From Symbiodinium natans (taxonomy: Eukaryota; Sar; Dinophyceae; Suessiales; Symbiodiniaceae): 64,000 nt of DNA. The stretch spans positions 1 through 64,000 of the forward strand of contig CAJNDS010000066.1 of NCBI GenBank assembly GCA_905221605.1, written 5' to 3'. Of the stretch, positions 22,858-33,560 are shown piece after piece. Under the pieces are notes generated by a model. That model searched no databases. It had not been told where the DNA came from and saw nothing but the letters and a program-made list of their open reading frames with translations. Within the stretch, counting starts at the first letter, position 1. Each line of letters begins with the position of its first letter. Both the position numbers and the translations under genes were made by a program.

Positions 22858-25800
22858 CTTCTCGTTACTAGGACATGATGGAGTTCCAATACGAAGCTCA
22901 AAGCGCAGAGCTTGAGGCGCTGGGGCCGAAGCAGCATCTTCGTCTATCAAGGCTTGGCAGTGCACGCTTTGCTCTGAGAATTGGTGCGGTAAAGATCAAC
23001 AGCCTGCGTGAAGGCTTCGGGGTATCATGTCGTTGCCAACGGGTCAAACCCGCCCCACCTCCAATCGAAGGCCTTCCGAGATTGCCATGATCGCACCTTG
23101 GTTCGCGAGCCCAAGTAGAGAAAACTTGAGATACATGAATAAAAAGCTCTCTAAACTCTAAACTTATCTAAATTCAAGAGGAATGCATTGTGTAGAAGTT
23201 GAGATGTGTGCAGTGGAGGGGTTTCTGTGTGCGCGGTGTGTGCGAACAGTGTGTGCGTACGGTACGCGCAGTGTGTGCGTACGGTGCGCGCGAGGTGTGC
23301 GTACGCTGCGCGCGGTTTGTGCGGACAGCACCCGCGGTGTGAGCGTACAGTGCGCGCGGTGTGTGCGCACGGTGCGCGCGGCAAGTGCATGCGTACGGTG
23401 CGTGCGGTGTGCGCGTACGGTGCGCACGGTGTGCACATGTGCGTACGGTGCGCGCGGTGCGTGAGTACAGTGCGCGTGGCGGTGTGCACGTACGGTGTGA
23501 GCGGTGTGTGCGTACGGTGTGCGCGGTGTGTGCGTACGGTGCGCGCAGCCTCGCCGCGTGCACTGCATGCATGTACGCACACTGCGCGCACCGTACGTGC
23601 ACACTGTGCGAAAAAAAAACACGACCAATTTTGCAAAAAACACGACCAATTTTGCAAAAAACACGACCAATTTTGCAAAAAACACGACCAATTTTGAAAA
23701 AGCGTACGGTGTGCAACGGGTGCGCGCGTGGTGCGCGTACGGTGCACGCAGTGCGTGCGTGCAGTACGCACCCACCCTACGCACACACATGGCGTACCAT
23801 ACGCACACACACCGCGCGTGCTGTATGCAGACACCGCACGCACCGTACGCACACACCGTACAGACGCGCGCACACACACACACACACATGTACCGTACGC
23901 GTACACCGCACGCACCGCACGCACACACCGCGCGCAAAGTATGTTCATACCGCACGTGCTGTACGCAAACACCGCGCGCACCGTACGCACACACCGCGTG
24001 CACCGTACGCACACACCGCGCGCACCGTACGCGCACTCCGCATGCACCGTACGCACACACTGTACGCACACACCGCGCGCAGCGCACGCACCTTAAAAAT
24101 GACCAACTGTACACCATTGTACACCCCTATGGCCCCATACGTCACGCTATCCATATAAGCCCTACGCCACATTCCTATTGAATTTAGATAACTCTAAACC
24201 CTGGGCTGACACTTTGTAGTCAGGCTCTAGCAAGGCCAAGGTGAACCAAAACTTCGAACACCATGGATGCTTCCATCGGAGATCGACTGAGTCACTAGCG
24301 GATCACCTTCTGCTTGCCCTGCAGGACCAAAAGAGGAAACACTGACAACTGCAAGTCCGGGAGTTCACCGCCCTCAACCCACCCCCTCCTGCTCACCAGA
24401 TGTCCGGTCATCTTCCTTGTGACTTTCCGATCTCGACCCTCAACCCCCCCCCCCCCCCGATCTGGCGCCCCCCCCACCCCCACAGCCCCTTTTTGGCTTT
24501 TACACTGCATCACACCACACCATACATACGCGACCACCACGCCTCTGCCGCAGCCGCGCCCCCCGCCCCCCCACACTTCTGGTGAAAGCCACGTCACGTT
24601 CCTATCACAGTCCATCTCGCGCCTTCCCGCCCAGAGGGCCCCCCCGCCCCCAGATTGGACACTCAGAGAGGCTATGCTGCACGTGCGTGCCTTCCAAACA
24701 GACTTGTTAAAAAGGAAACAGCCGCAGAATAGACGCGACGCAACGCGCAGAATAGACGCAACCCGCGTGGAGGGCGCCAAGGGCACGGAGGAGGGGCGTG
24801 GAAGGCGTTCAGAGCAATCAGCTGGCTGCCACGACCCCGTCAACCGAATGTCACGCTCGCTCCCCCCCTCCTTGTCCTCGCTCCCCGCCGAACCATTCCG
24901 TCAACCGCTTCCCCCATGCTCCAGGCCTCCCCACGCCCCACTCCCAGCAAAGTGTTCCGACCCCCCTCCCTTTGACTGTGTGGTCTCCGTGGCCTCTCGT
25001 CAAAATTGCTTCCATTGTCTGTTGAGCGTCTCCTCTTCGTGGCCTCTTCCGTCAGAACGCGATCCGATAGCGCGCCTTCCGCGCTGAAGGGCTAAACGAG
25101 AGCCCAACCCGGGAAAGGTTTTCGGGAACAAGCTAAGAAAACACCGAGCACGCGCAGAATAGACGCGAAGCGTCCAAGCCCCCCCCCCACCCCCGCGACA
25201 CCTCCAGAGGAGCTAGCTTTCGTGATTGCATCGATTACAAGCACAAAAAGTCCAGAAAAAGTGCCCCAAGTTGCCCAAAGCATCCCAAAGCGCCCAACCC
25301 CAAGCACCCTCACAAAACACCCCAAATCAAACCCCAAATTCAAATCCAGAATGAAAGACCCCACCCTCTCACATGTCACCGGGGGCCTCCTCCGACGAGA
25401 CGGTCGTGGAGAGCCTCAGCCAACCTTTTGGCGGCCACTCTCGGGCCTGAGCTTCACACCAGCCGCAGCCGGAGAGAGAGAGGAGGATGTAAGAGCCATT
25501 CCAAACTTACCAGATGGAAAGATACCAGTAAAAGTTACACAAAAACTCTCGCCATCCCCAATTTCAAGTAGGTTGCATCGATCTCGGCCGCAGCATTCGC
25601 CTCGGCGACGGCGTCGGCGAGGTTCGCCGGCCGTGCAGTTCGCCTCTGGACTCAAAAAACACAAACCTCCTTGAAGGGCTTTGGCTTTGGCAAAAGAACA
25701 TGAACCTCTTGTATTCCGTGTAGTACTCAAGGTCGGGATCCTTACAAGTACTAACGCTACATGAAGGCCAAACACGTTGTTCGGACCACCACTCCCCGAA

Positions 25801-28800
25801 AAACAGCAACTCCCCCTGGTTGACAGCATTTGACAGCCCCGCCTCGCAGGCGGACTGACCCCACGCACGGCGCGGGAAGTGAAGCCAAGCTGGGAGAGCC
25901 TCGAAGTTGCTTCCCGACTGCTCACGGTTCGGTTCATGGGCATTCGGTGCTCCAAATTGCTACCATGGTAGAGCCCTCTAGAGTGACTATAGTGCAGAAC
26001 TCGCACGACCACCGGGCACAAACGCCGAGCTGCGAGAGCCAGGCCCCGAGGAGCCAGCAGGGCCACCCCCGGCGCAGCGCCATGGCAGGGAGAGTTTGCA
26101 ATGGGATTTGTTCAGCGGTTTTCAGCGGGTGCAGGTTCCGCAGATCGACTTGTGGATTCGCCTTTTTTAGCAGTTCCTTGATTTCCTTGCGCCGCCCGGA
26201 AAGGGCATCAGCTGTTCGGCTCCTGCCTGGCTTTCGATTGGCACTTGGAGTGGAGATGGGCTCAAAGGATGCCGATGCGTGAATGGGCTGCTAGGCGGGG
26301 GGAATCGCTTGCGATATTTTCTAGGCGGCGCACTTCTTCGAGATTGGGATAGCTTGGGGATGAAGAGGAGACTCCAAGTTGGGTTTGGGGATGCAGTATG
26401 CTCTTCTGCTCTTATGCTCTTCTGCGCTTGAAAGCACAGGACCACCCGACAAAGACCCGGCAGACAGCAGCTTCATGCCGGGGGGTTTGGCAAGGGGGGG
26501 CTTCGGCGGCTTCGGGCTTAGGATTCAGGGACCCGCTAAGGCCCAGCTGGCAGCCTGTCTCAACAGCTCGGATGTAGATGTTTCCGGCGTGGGGGTCTGC
26601 ATGTACCTGCCATGAGATGAGGCAAGGAGGTTTCGGGCTTCCGGCTTCTGGCTTGCGCGGAGTACCCGTCCGTGCACGAAAATCATCTCGGCGAACGTGT
26701 CACAGATGAGTTGGGCACACCTGGCAACGGGGGCTCTGCGAAACCCAAAGCCCAAGAACCCCTAGACTCCTTAAACCATTTACCACGAGGGCGTCAGCCA
26801 GGAAAAAGCCCCAAAACAGAGCCCAATCAAGTTTACCATGGGCCCCAGAGCGCGGTAAAAGCTAGACGTTTTTCAATCAAAACCTAATGATAGCTTTTAT
26901 GTCAGCAGAAGAGCAAGAAAGCAAGAAGAGTCTGATCAACTCGCGAAGCAGGTCATTCGTCAAATTGAGACATTCGGCTTTGGCAACTCGAAAGCTTGCA
27001 CGCCTGGATGTAGGTGATAACAAGTTTCAAGCGGTCTGATTACTATGGCTCATTGAAGGTGTTTCAACAGTTGTACGAAGCAAGATCTTAAAAGCCTGAA
27101 ACAAATTTGGGTGGCTTCAAAAAGCCGGCACTTCTTATCACATTCCGCTTGTGCAGTTCCTGCTCCGGGGCCTGCCAAAAGAGCAACTTGGCTTCTGAAT
27201 ACTTTCCGCATGTTGCGGGACACGCGTAGCGGAAGTGAGAGTTGCACTCACTTAGATGGAAGAGGCAAGGCAGATTCAGAATATCGAGACTTCGGTCCAG
27301 CTCCTGATCATAGAAGCGCAATAGCATCAAATTGCCTGCGTCAAATATTCGTCTAGCTGCCTGATCCGAAAAACTTATGCTGAATTTTGGTTGAAGGGAA
27401 AAAGCGGGAACTACAATAAGGGCGATATTGTAGCATTTTCACTGTTGATGCGTCTCCAAGTTTAGCATTGTACACGACAATGCTTTATAAGACTTTTCTG
27501 TTGGCTGGCGGCATTTGCCATGCATGCAAGCTGGAAACATGCCCGAGGTGATTCGCTAACACATAAAAAAACATCCGCGTGGCGAGGAGCCAAGCAGAAT
27601 TACCAGCCACGCGCTGTTTTACTTCTTAAGTGCTTTTGGAATAGCATTCGGAATATTTCCGATAAGCTGGTCCGCTTGTTGAGTTCCGTACTGCCTCTCG
27701 CCCCCTTAGCTGGTCAGCTCCAAGGCCAAGGCTCCTCCACATCCAGGCCCGCGCGCCGGAGGCCTGCCCCAACAGCCAAGGGATGGCTGCGCAGAAGGCA
27801 GCCAGTACGTCCACGCCGGGTCTTCTTCAGAAGGGAAAAACTGCCAAGACTCCAACCGAAGCCTGTGTACGTGCACGATCGAATCGCACAGAGCCGAAAG
27901 CATTCAGAAGGGCCTTCTGGGTCGTTGGCTTTCAGCAAGCCTGGCCCAAAGGCAGCGCTTTGATGGCTCTTTTTCTTCTGGGCCTTGGTGCTTATATTAG
28001 GCTACAAGGCTTTCCAAAACCAGAACCCCCAGTCCGCCGCCTTCAAGGTACTCCATGACGATGACCCGCGAAGAGGAGAATTGCTTGAAAACCTGTCTCG
28101 GCATGTTCCTTGGGAGCTCTTGGGTTATGGCAGTTTGGGGTGCAGGCGCGGAGTTCAGGGCTTTTTGCGTGCGTGGGATGTTGCACAAGCTTTTGAGTCT
28201 TAGTCTCCGACTTACACAGAACAACCCCCGTAGAGAGAGCCACAAGGAGTGAAGGTGCAAGAATCCTGGCCTTGGGGACATAGACCCAGGGGTGCCGATG
28301 TGCAAGCTGCCGCGCGGTCTCCTGAGCGAAGCTTCCAAGGCGCAATCCTTCTTCCCTTGGGTTCCTTTCTGCCTCAACGCCCTCCCAGCTCAAGGGCGAA
28401 CGATGTCGCATTCTGCGGCTCGTTTGGCATTTGTTCAACCCTCTACATATAACTTATACAGCCGTTGCCCAATCCTCTCCCCTGCCGTGTCCTCACCGCT
28501 GGTGGCCTCCAAAGTGAAGTCCAGCTCCCGCGTGAGGTTCTGAGGTGGTGCTCGTTGTTCTCTGATTTTCGCGCCAGAAACAGGATTCCGAGGCTTGCTA
28601 AGCTTGCAAGTAGGAGTCTGCGGTTCTCATGAGCTCATGAACTCCGCAACTTTCCTCTCCACCACACGGCAAGGTGGCGGCACCCTGTCTGAAGTCGACA
28701 TTTCCCAAGGGGCCACCTGCCTTCTCGAAGTCCTCGACCTCGGCAGGAGCTGGCACTTTTGGGCTTCCGGACTTTCGGACGCTGGGTTCAGAATTGGAAA

Positions 28801-30366
28801 AAGCTTGTGCCTAGCTCTCGTGACCTCTCATGCATGTGCTCGAAATGGAACGCAGGATCTAGGGGTTAGTTAGGGCCACTGGGGCTCCGGCCACCCACAT
28901 GAGGTCGTATCCAGCAGCCATTTGCTTGATCTGCAAGCTTTGAAATGAAGCTCAGAAGCAACAAGCGACATGAAGGCTACACCAAACGGCTCAGCCGGCA
29001 CAGCATTGGCAAGTCTTGGGGTGTTTGGTGTTTTTGTGTATGTTATGTGGGCCAGTGATCCATTGAGCTCGTCTGAAGCCTGCGTGCCCATCGTCTTGAA
29101 AACCGCGAAGTCAGAAGCCATTTCCTTCCGACGGCAGGATGCCAGTTGGTGCCGACCGTTGGCTGGATGGAAGCCCCAGCGAAAAGCGCTGAAAGAACAT
29201 CCAAGGCTGAACAAGGCACAAGTTGCTGCAAGAAACTCCGAACGTCCACCGACCCGCTCCTTCCGAAGCTCCGGGTACCTCTAGTTGCGGCAGCTGAACT
29301 TCAAGCAGTGCCCGCAGCTGCTGCAAGCGATGCGCGGCGATGCTGCGAAAAGCAACATGCCAAGCAAAGGCCAACAAAGCCTTCACGGCCTCCTCACCAA
29401 AAAGCCAAAACAAAACCTCAAGAAGGGCCCTTTGTGGGCGGGGCACTGGATCTTCACGGCGACCCTCATGCCATCGTTGAGTTCGGCGCGGTGCACCTCG
29501 CCAAAGGCGCTTTTGGGGCCTAAAGGCCAGAACTGCTGTGACCACTTCAGGAAATTCGCCAACTTGCACTTCTTGGCACGTCTTGGCATGGCTTGGCATG
29601 TCTTGGCATTTCTAGTGGTCCTCGCCTGCGCCAAGCTGGCCGCTGCAATCGGCACATCCTCACAAGCTCCATGCGCAGTGAACAGCAATAAGCCTCAAAA
29701 ACGGCCTGTCGTGTCGTGGGCTCTAAACACTGGTTTTTCAAGCTGCCCCACCCGACTTCCGGCTGCACGAAAGTTCATTGCTCTTGGATATGGCTCGACA
29801 CTTCTCCCAAACGAACCTCCGATCCGACACTTGAATTGAGCCATACTTCTGCCTGCCTCGATGCTCCTCAAGTCACAGTCCTGCAGCTGGGGGGAGCTCA
29901 CATTCCATGGGCCCCCCCTTTCCTTCCATGCACAGATGGTTTGTTTGGAGAGGGCTCTTCTGGCTGCAGGGCTGGCTTGGGGCTTGGGGTGAGTCGGTCA
30001 GAGTTTCTGGGGGGAGCATTCTCTGAAGCAACGAAGAAAAGCCGATGCTCACAAGCCCTGCCAGCTGCAAGCAAAGGGACGCAAAGAGGCTTGGGCTTGG
30101 GCAAACTCCGAAATGCCCGAAGCCTGAAAAGGCGGGCGCAAAGGTGCCTGGTTCAGCTGCGTCGCTGGCCAATCCCCCAAGGTCATGCACTCCTGTCTAC
30201 CAAGATTCGCATGCAAAAGCTCGTCTCGGGCTTACATGTCAAGATCGGCCAAGCCTAAAGCCCGGCATGGCAGGATTTTGGGGGGGTTTTAGGCATGCTC
30301 GGATCCTCACTGGGCAAGTGTGCTGCCAAAGGGTCCTTGAGAACTTCTGCGACCTCGCCGATGGGC
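16308..30366 (-). CDS. ABC1/ADCK1-type atypical kinase (UbiB/COQ8 superfamily), split gene
   Basis: ABC1 kinases are protein-kinase-like ATP-binding proteins linked to coenzyme Q and lipid metabolism in mitochondria and plastids. Exons in order: 30336-30366 (tentative, PIGEVAEVLK), 29440-29519, 29279-29342 (likely), about 28895-28930 (GYDLMW), 28492-28539, 28271-28372, 28041-28092, 26666-26735, 26565-26606, 16610-16667 and 16308-16362. Motifs in order: SAFGEVHRAEL (Ala-rich loop region), VAVKIQ (invariant Lys), NLTRELDF (ExD region), HPWVYVPK, SSRVIVMEYLEG (hinge), FAEMIFVHG, VHADPHAGN (catalytic loop, HxDPxxGN) and LVLLDHGLYYDL (DFG equivalent), then VNFCRYWRA. FAEMIFVHG and LLDHGLY point to the ADCK1 group. 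The N-terminal KxGQ exon and one or more exons between 28041 and 26735 were not found. The two exons near 16.5 kb are 9.9 kb away from the rest, so their membership is likely but not proven. Confidence 0.85.
16898..17240 (-). CDS. Exon-like pieces of a possible nested gene: CxxC exon and basic C-terminus
   Basis: About 17035-17240 reads SKSCDAERVAEDMQKG and then GDFFCQWCQKPW, followed by a GT donor after HRDQ. 16898-16982 reads LNKSKSKKGKSATTHG then KKSKKTR and a TGA stop at 16898-16900. A CxxC pair and a lysine-rich tail are typical of a small zinc-binding nuclear protein, but no family is recognised. Both lie inside the 9.9-kb kinase intron on the same strand. Confidence 0.35.
18370..18930. 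other. Pyrimidine-rich stretch
   Basis: The plus strand is rich in TTTCTTTC and TTCTGTC words. Similar sequence with AACAGGAAGAC or GGAAAACCTCT motifs is found at 19.76-20.0 kb and 44.82-45.17 kb, so it seems part of a dispersed repeat family. No gene is called. Confidence 0.5.
19318..19465 (-). CDS. Exon-like segment, unrecognised
   Basis: The minus strand reads KPFKPNFEELTSTTERLL, then EARLCAAVEVEEAEMSG and LALALELCKK before a possible GT donor. The charged, helix-like composition looks like real coding sequence rather than chance, but I do not recognise it. It lies in the same kinase intron as the CxxC segment at 17.1 kb and could belong to the same nested gene. Confidence 0.4.
19761..21385. 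mobile_element. Candidate fold-back element with AT-rich core
   Basis: GGGTTTGGCTCTTGTCCCGC at about 19773-19792 returns as its reverse complement, with one difference, near 21347-21367. Inside each end lie degenerate copies of a GGAAAACCTCTGT-like word, again in opposite orientation. The core from 20.3 to 21.2 kb is AT-rich and holds a GGGT array (20205-20236), an ATC array (20484-20519) and an ATAGAATCAT array (20790-20860). No transposase frame is visible, so it would be non-autonomous. Confidence 0.5.
23162..24193. mobile_element. 1.0-kb fold-back element (near-complete inverted repeat)
   Basis: The outer ends TATCTAAATTCA (23165-23176) and its reverse complement near 24179-24190 match over about 22 of 24 bases. 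The left arm (23212-23595) consists of copies of a roughly 21-base unit around GTGCGTACGGTGCGCGCGG; the right arm (23705-24090) carries the reverse complement of that unit. The centre (23612-23697) has four copies of a 19-20-base CACGACCAATTTTGCAAAAA unit. The whole block can fold into one long hairpin. No protein is encoded; long Ala/Val/Arg or Thr/His reading frames come from the period. Confidence 0.8.
24206..26099. other. Kinase intron sequence without a recognised gene
   Basis: This is C-rich plus-strand sequence (24.3-25.3 kb) with poly-C runs and a recurring word CGCAGAATAGACGC (three places, 24.72-24.76 and 25.14-25.16 kb). I see no exon I can support. Confidence 0.4.
26100..26225 (-). 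CDS. Exon-like segment, unrecognised
   Basis: The minus strand reads ADALSGRRKEIKELLKKA, then NPQVDLRNLHPLKTAEQI. The amphipathic, lysine-rich pattern looks like coding sequence. It sits just downstream of the kinase catalytic-loop exon, where the kinase family has only a short linker, so it is either part of a nested gene or a lineage-specific insert. Confidence 0.35.
26565..26735 (-). CDS. Kinase exons: catalytic loop
   Basis: 26666-26735 reads CAQLICDTFAEMIFVHGR and ends at a GT donor. 26565-26606 starts after GGCAG and reads VHADPHAGNIYIRA. The second segment is the HxDPxxGN catalytic loop, with Ala in the two positions that are often Cys or Thr and Pro. The downstream boundary of this exon is uncertain (GC donor two codons earlier is possible). 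Confidence 0.88.
28041..28539 (-). CDS. Kinase exons: ExD region and hinge
   Basis: Three exons in phase 0 follow one another. 28492-28539 reads NLTRELDFTLEATSGE (GA donor), 28271-28372 reads AERNPREEGLRLGSF and on to HPWVYVPK (GC donor), and 28041-28092 reads VFKQFSSSRVIVMEYLEG (GC donor). They match the ELDF...EA and RVLxMEFxxG segments of ABC1 kinases. An alternative GT donor after ATS in the first exon would break the frame with the next. Confidence 0.88.
29279..29519 (-). CDS. Kinase exons: Ala-rich loop and invariant Lys
   Basis: 29440-29519 opens after a TTTAG acceptor and reads PKSAFGEVHRAELNDGMRV followed by AVKIQCP; a GC donor follows. In ABC1 kinases this is the region of the Ala-rich loop and the ATP-anchoring Lys. 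29279-29342 reads AAHRLQQLRALLEVQLPQLE and ends at a GT donor; its position and leucine pattern fit the helix that follows VKVQxP in the family, with lower certainty. Confidence 0.82.
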
Positions 30367-30599
30367 CTGGCATGAAACCGCGAATGGCCATGCAGGAACT
30401 GAGAGTACGAATTGAAAGCGAAAGCTGCACGCAACCACAAACAAATGTGCAGCTCTGCCCGTTCTACCCTCGCTTGTTTTCTCGGACCTCACTGCCGCAC
30501 ATGTCGCTCTCACCATTTGTGATTGCAAGCGTGCGCAAGCGTCCGCGACTGTCGCACAAGCCTGTGTTTTGGAATCGCTTTGGGCTTTGAGCTTAGAAA

Positions 30600-30935
30600 G
30601 GTGATAGCAGATAAGACCTAGGAGGGTGAAGAGACAAAGAGGCAGAGAGGCAGAGAGGCAGAGAGGCAGAGAGGCAGAGAGGCAGAGAGACATAGAGACA
30701 GAGAGGCAGAGAGGCAGAGAGACAAAGAGATAAAGAGATAAAGAGATAAAGAGATAAAGAGATAAAGAGAGAAAGAGAGAAAGAGAGAAAGAGATAAAGA
30801 GATAAAGAGATAAAGAGATAAAGAGATGAAGAGATGAAGAGATGAAGAGATGAAGAGATAAAGAGATAAAGAGATAAAGAGATAAAGAGATAAAGAGATA
30901 AAGAGATAAAGAGATAAAGAGATAAAGGAAGGTCT
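30600..30935. repeat. AGATAA / AGGCAG hexamer array
   Basis: Tandem GAGGCA (30630-30720), then GATAAA, GAGAAA and GATGAA hexamers fill about 330 bases. The switch between variants in blocks suggests local copying of neighbouring units. Open frames of Leu/Ser/Tyr/Phe repeats on the minus strand are by-products. Confidence 0.9.
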
Positions 30936-33560
30936 TGTTGCACTTACTACTCGAAGTAAATTTTGTTGTAAATGCTACTAGTCTTGAATTTCTGAGGAAG
31001 GTTTCGTTGCAATTGCTACTAGTCTCGAGATTCTGAGGAAGGTTTTTCTGCAACTGCTACTGGTCTTGGGTTTCTGCGGAAGGTTTCGCTGCAATTTTCA
31101 CATGTCCTGAACTTCTGAGGAAGGTTTGGTTGCAATTGCTACTCGGCTTGAATTTCTGAGGAAGTGAATGCTACTAGTCTTGAGTTTCTGAGGAAGGTTT
31201 CGTTGCATTTGCCACATGTCTTGAATTTCTGAGGAAGGTTTTGTTGCACTTGCTACTCGGAATGAATTTCGGAGGAAGGTTTTGTTGTAAATGCTACAAG
31301 TCTTGAAATTCTGACGAAGGTTTCGCTGCACATGATACCAGTCTCGAGTTTCTGAGGAAGGTTTCGTTGCAATTGCTACATGTCTTGAGTTTCTGAACAA
31401 GATTTTTGTTGCATCTGCTACGTGCCTTGAAGTTCTGAGGAAGGTTTCGTTGCAATTGCTACGTGTCTTGAACTGCTGAGGAAGGCTTCGTTGCATTTGC
31501 CACGTGTCTTGAATTGCTGGGCAAAGTTTCGTTGCATTTGCTACGTGTCTTGAATTTCTGAGGAAGGTTTCGTTGCAAGTGCTACTCGGCATGAATTTCT
31601 GAGGAAGGTTTCGTTGTAAACGCTACTGATCTTGAGATTCTGAGCAAGGTTTCGCTGCCATTGCTACACGTGTTGAATTTCTGAGGAAGGTTTCGTTGCA
31701 GCTGCTACTCGTCTTGAATTCCTGAGGAAGGTTTCGCTGTAAATGCCACTAGCCTTGACTTTCTTACGAAGGTTTCGTTGCAGTTGCTACATGTCTTGAA
31801 TTTGAGAGTAAGGTTTAGTTGCAATTGCTGTCTGTCTTGAATTTCTGAAGAACGTTTCCTTGTAACTGCTACCCGGCTTGAATTTCTGAGGAAGGTTTCG
31901 TTGCAATCGTTACTCGGGTTGGTTTTCTGAACTAGTCTTAAGCTTCTGCGGAAGGCTTCGTTGCAATTGCTACATGTCTTGAGTTTTACGTATCTTGACA
32001 TTCTGTGCATTTGCTGCGTGTCTTGAACTGCTGAGCAAGGCTTCTTTGCATTTGCTGCATGTCTTGAAATTCTGGGGAAGGTGTCGTTGCAATTGCTACT
32101 CGGCTGGAATTTCAAAGGAGATTTTGCTGTAAATGCTGCTAATCTTAAGTTTCTGCGGAAGGCTTCGTTGCAATTGCTACATGTCTTGAGTGTCTGAGGG
32201 AGGCTTTGTTGCAATTGCGCTGTAATTGCTATATGTCTTGAGTTTCTGAGGAAGGTTTGTTGTAGATTTCGTTGCAATTGCTGCTCGACTTCAATTAAGA
32301 AACACGATTTTGCTGTAAATGCTACTAGTCTTAAGTTTATGCGGAAAGCTTCGTTGCAATTGCTACATGTCTTGAGTTTCTGAGCAAGGTTTTGCTGCAA
32401 TTGCGACGCGTCTTGAATATCTGAGGAAGGTTTCGTTGCAATTGCTACGTGTCTTGAGTTTCTGAGGAAGGTTTGTTGCAATTGCTACTCGTCTTGAGTT
32501 TCTGAGTAAGGTTTCGCTGTAAATGCTACTAGTCTTGAGTTTCTGAGGAAGGTTTCGCTGTAATTGCTACATGTCTTGAGCTTCTGAGGAAGGTTTCGTT
32601 GTAGATGCTTCAAGTCTTGAGTTTCTGAGGAAGGCTTCGTGGCAATTGCTACGTGTCTTGACTTTTTGAGGAAGGTTGCTTGCAATTGCTACTAGTCTCG
32701 AGATTCTAAGAAAGGTTTTGCTGCACATGATACTAGTCTGGAGTTTCTGAGGAAGGTTTCTTTGCAATTGCTACATGTCATTCATTTCTGAGGAAGGTTT
32801 CGTTGCAATTACTACTCGGCTTGAATTTCTGAGCAAGGTTTCTCCGTAACTGCTGTTGATCTTGAGTTTCTCAGGAATGTTTCGTTGCAATTTCTACATG
32901 TCCTGAACTTCTGAGGAAGGTTTTGTTGCAATTGCTACTCGTGCTGAATTTCTGAGGAAGGTTTCGCTGTAAATGCTACTAGTCTGAGGAAGGTTTGTTG
33001 TAATGCTACATGTCTTGAGTTTCTGAGGAAGGTTGCGTTGCACGTGCTGCATGTCTGGAGTTTCTGAGGAACGTTTCATTGCAATTGCTACTAGTCTTGA
33101 GATTCTAAGAAAGGTTTTGCTGCACATGATACTAGTCTGGAGTTTCTGATGAAGGTTTCGTTGCAATTGCTGCATGTCTTGAATTTCTGAGGAAGGTTTC
33201 GTTGCAATTGCTACTCGGCTTGAATTTCAAAGGAGATTTTGCTCAAATGCTACTAGTCTTAGGTTTCTGCAGAAGGCTTCGCCGCAACTTGCTACGTGTC
33301 TTGAATTTCTGAGGAAGGCTTCGTTGCAATTGCTTCGTGTCTTGAATTACTGGGCAAGGTTTCGTTGCATTTGCTACGTGTCTTGAATTTCTGAGGAAGG
33401 TTTGTTTGCAATTGCTTCTCGGCTTGAATTTCTGAGGATGGTTCCAAGTTTCGTTGAGAATGCTACTAATCATGAGATTCTGAGGAAGGTTTCGCTGTCA
33501 CTGCTACTAGTCCGGAGTTTGTGAGCAAGGAAGGTTTCGTTGCGTTTGCTACTCGGCTTG
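30936..33560. repeat. 42-bp minisatellite array, about 2.6 kb
   Basis: The unit is close to TCTGAGGAAGGTTTCGTTGC, AATTGCTACATGTCTTGAAT plus TT, 42 bases, in about 60 imperfect copies. Several copies carry small deletions or partial units. Because 42 is a multiple of three, long reading frames with a 14-residue period appear on the minus strand; these are not called as proteins. The array lies upstream of the kinase exons seen and may be inside that gene's 5' region. Confidence 0.9.

Noticed and set aside
22537..23090. Open frames on both strands at 22.5-23.1 kb
   Set aside because: Both strands are open to a similar degree and neither shows splice sites or motifs that favour one reading.
23151..24172. 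Long Val/Arg/Cys-rich and Thr/His-rich reading frames, up to about 315 codons
   Set aside because: They follow the 21-base unit of a fold-back element; mirror-image frames exist on the opposite strand.
30181..30258. A plus-strand segment LVSGLHVKIGQA that resembles the KxGQ motif of ABC1 kinases
   Set aside because: It lies on the strand opposite to all other kinase exons and is followed by a stop with no clear donor; most likely chance.
30307..33473. Leu/Ser/Tyr/Phe repeat frame and Asn/Arg/Thr-rich frames on the minus strand
   Set aside because: Products of the hexamer and 42-bp arrays; no non-repeat protein sequence is attached.
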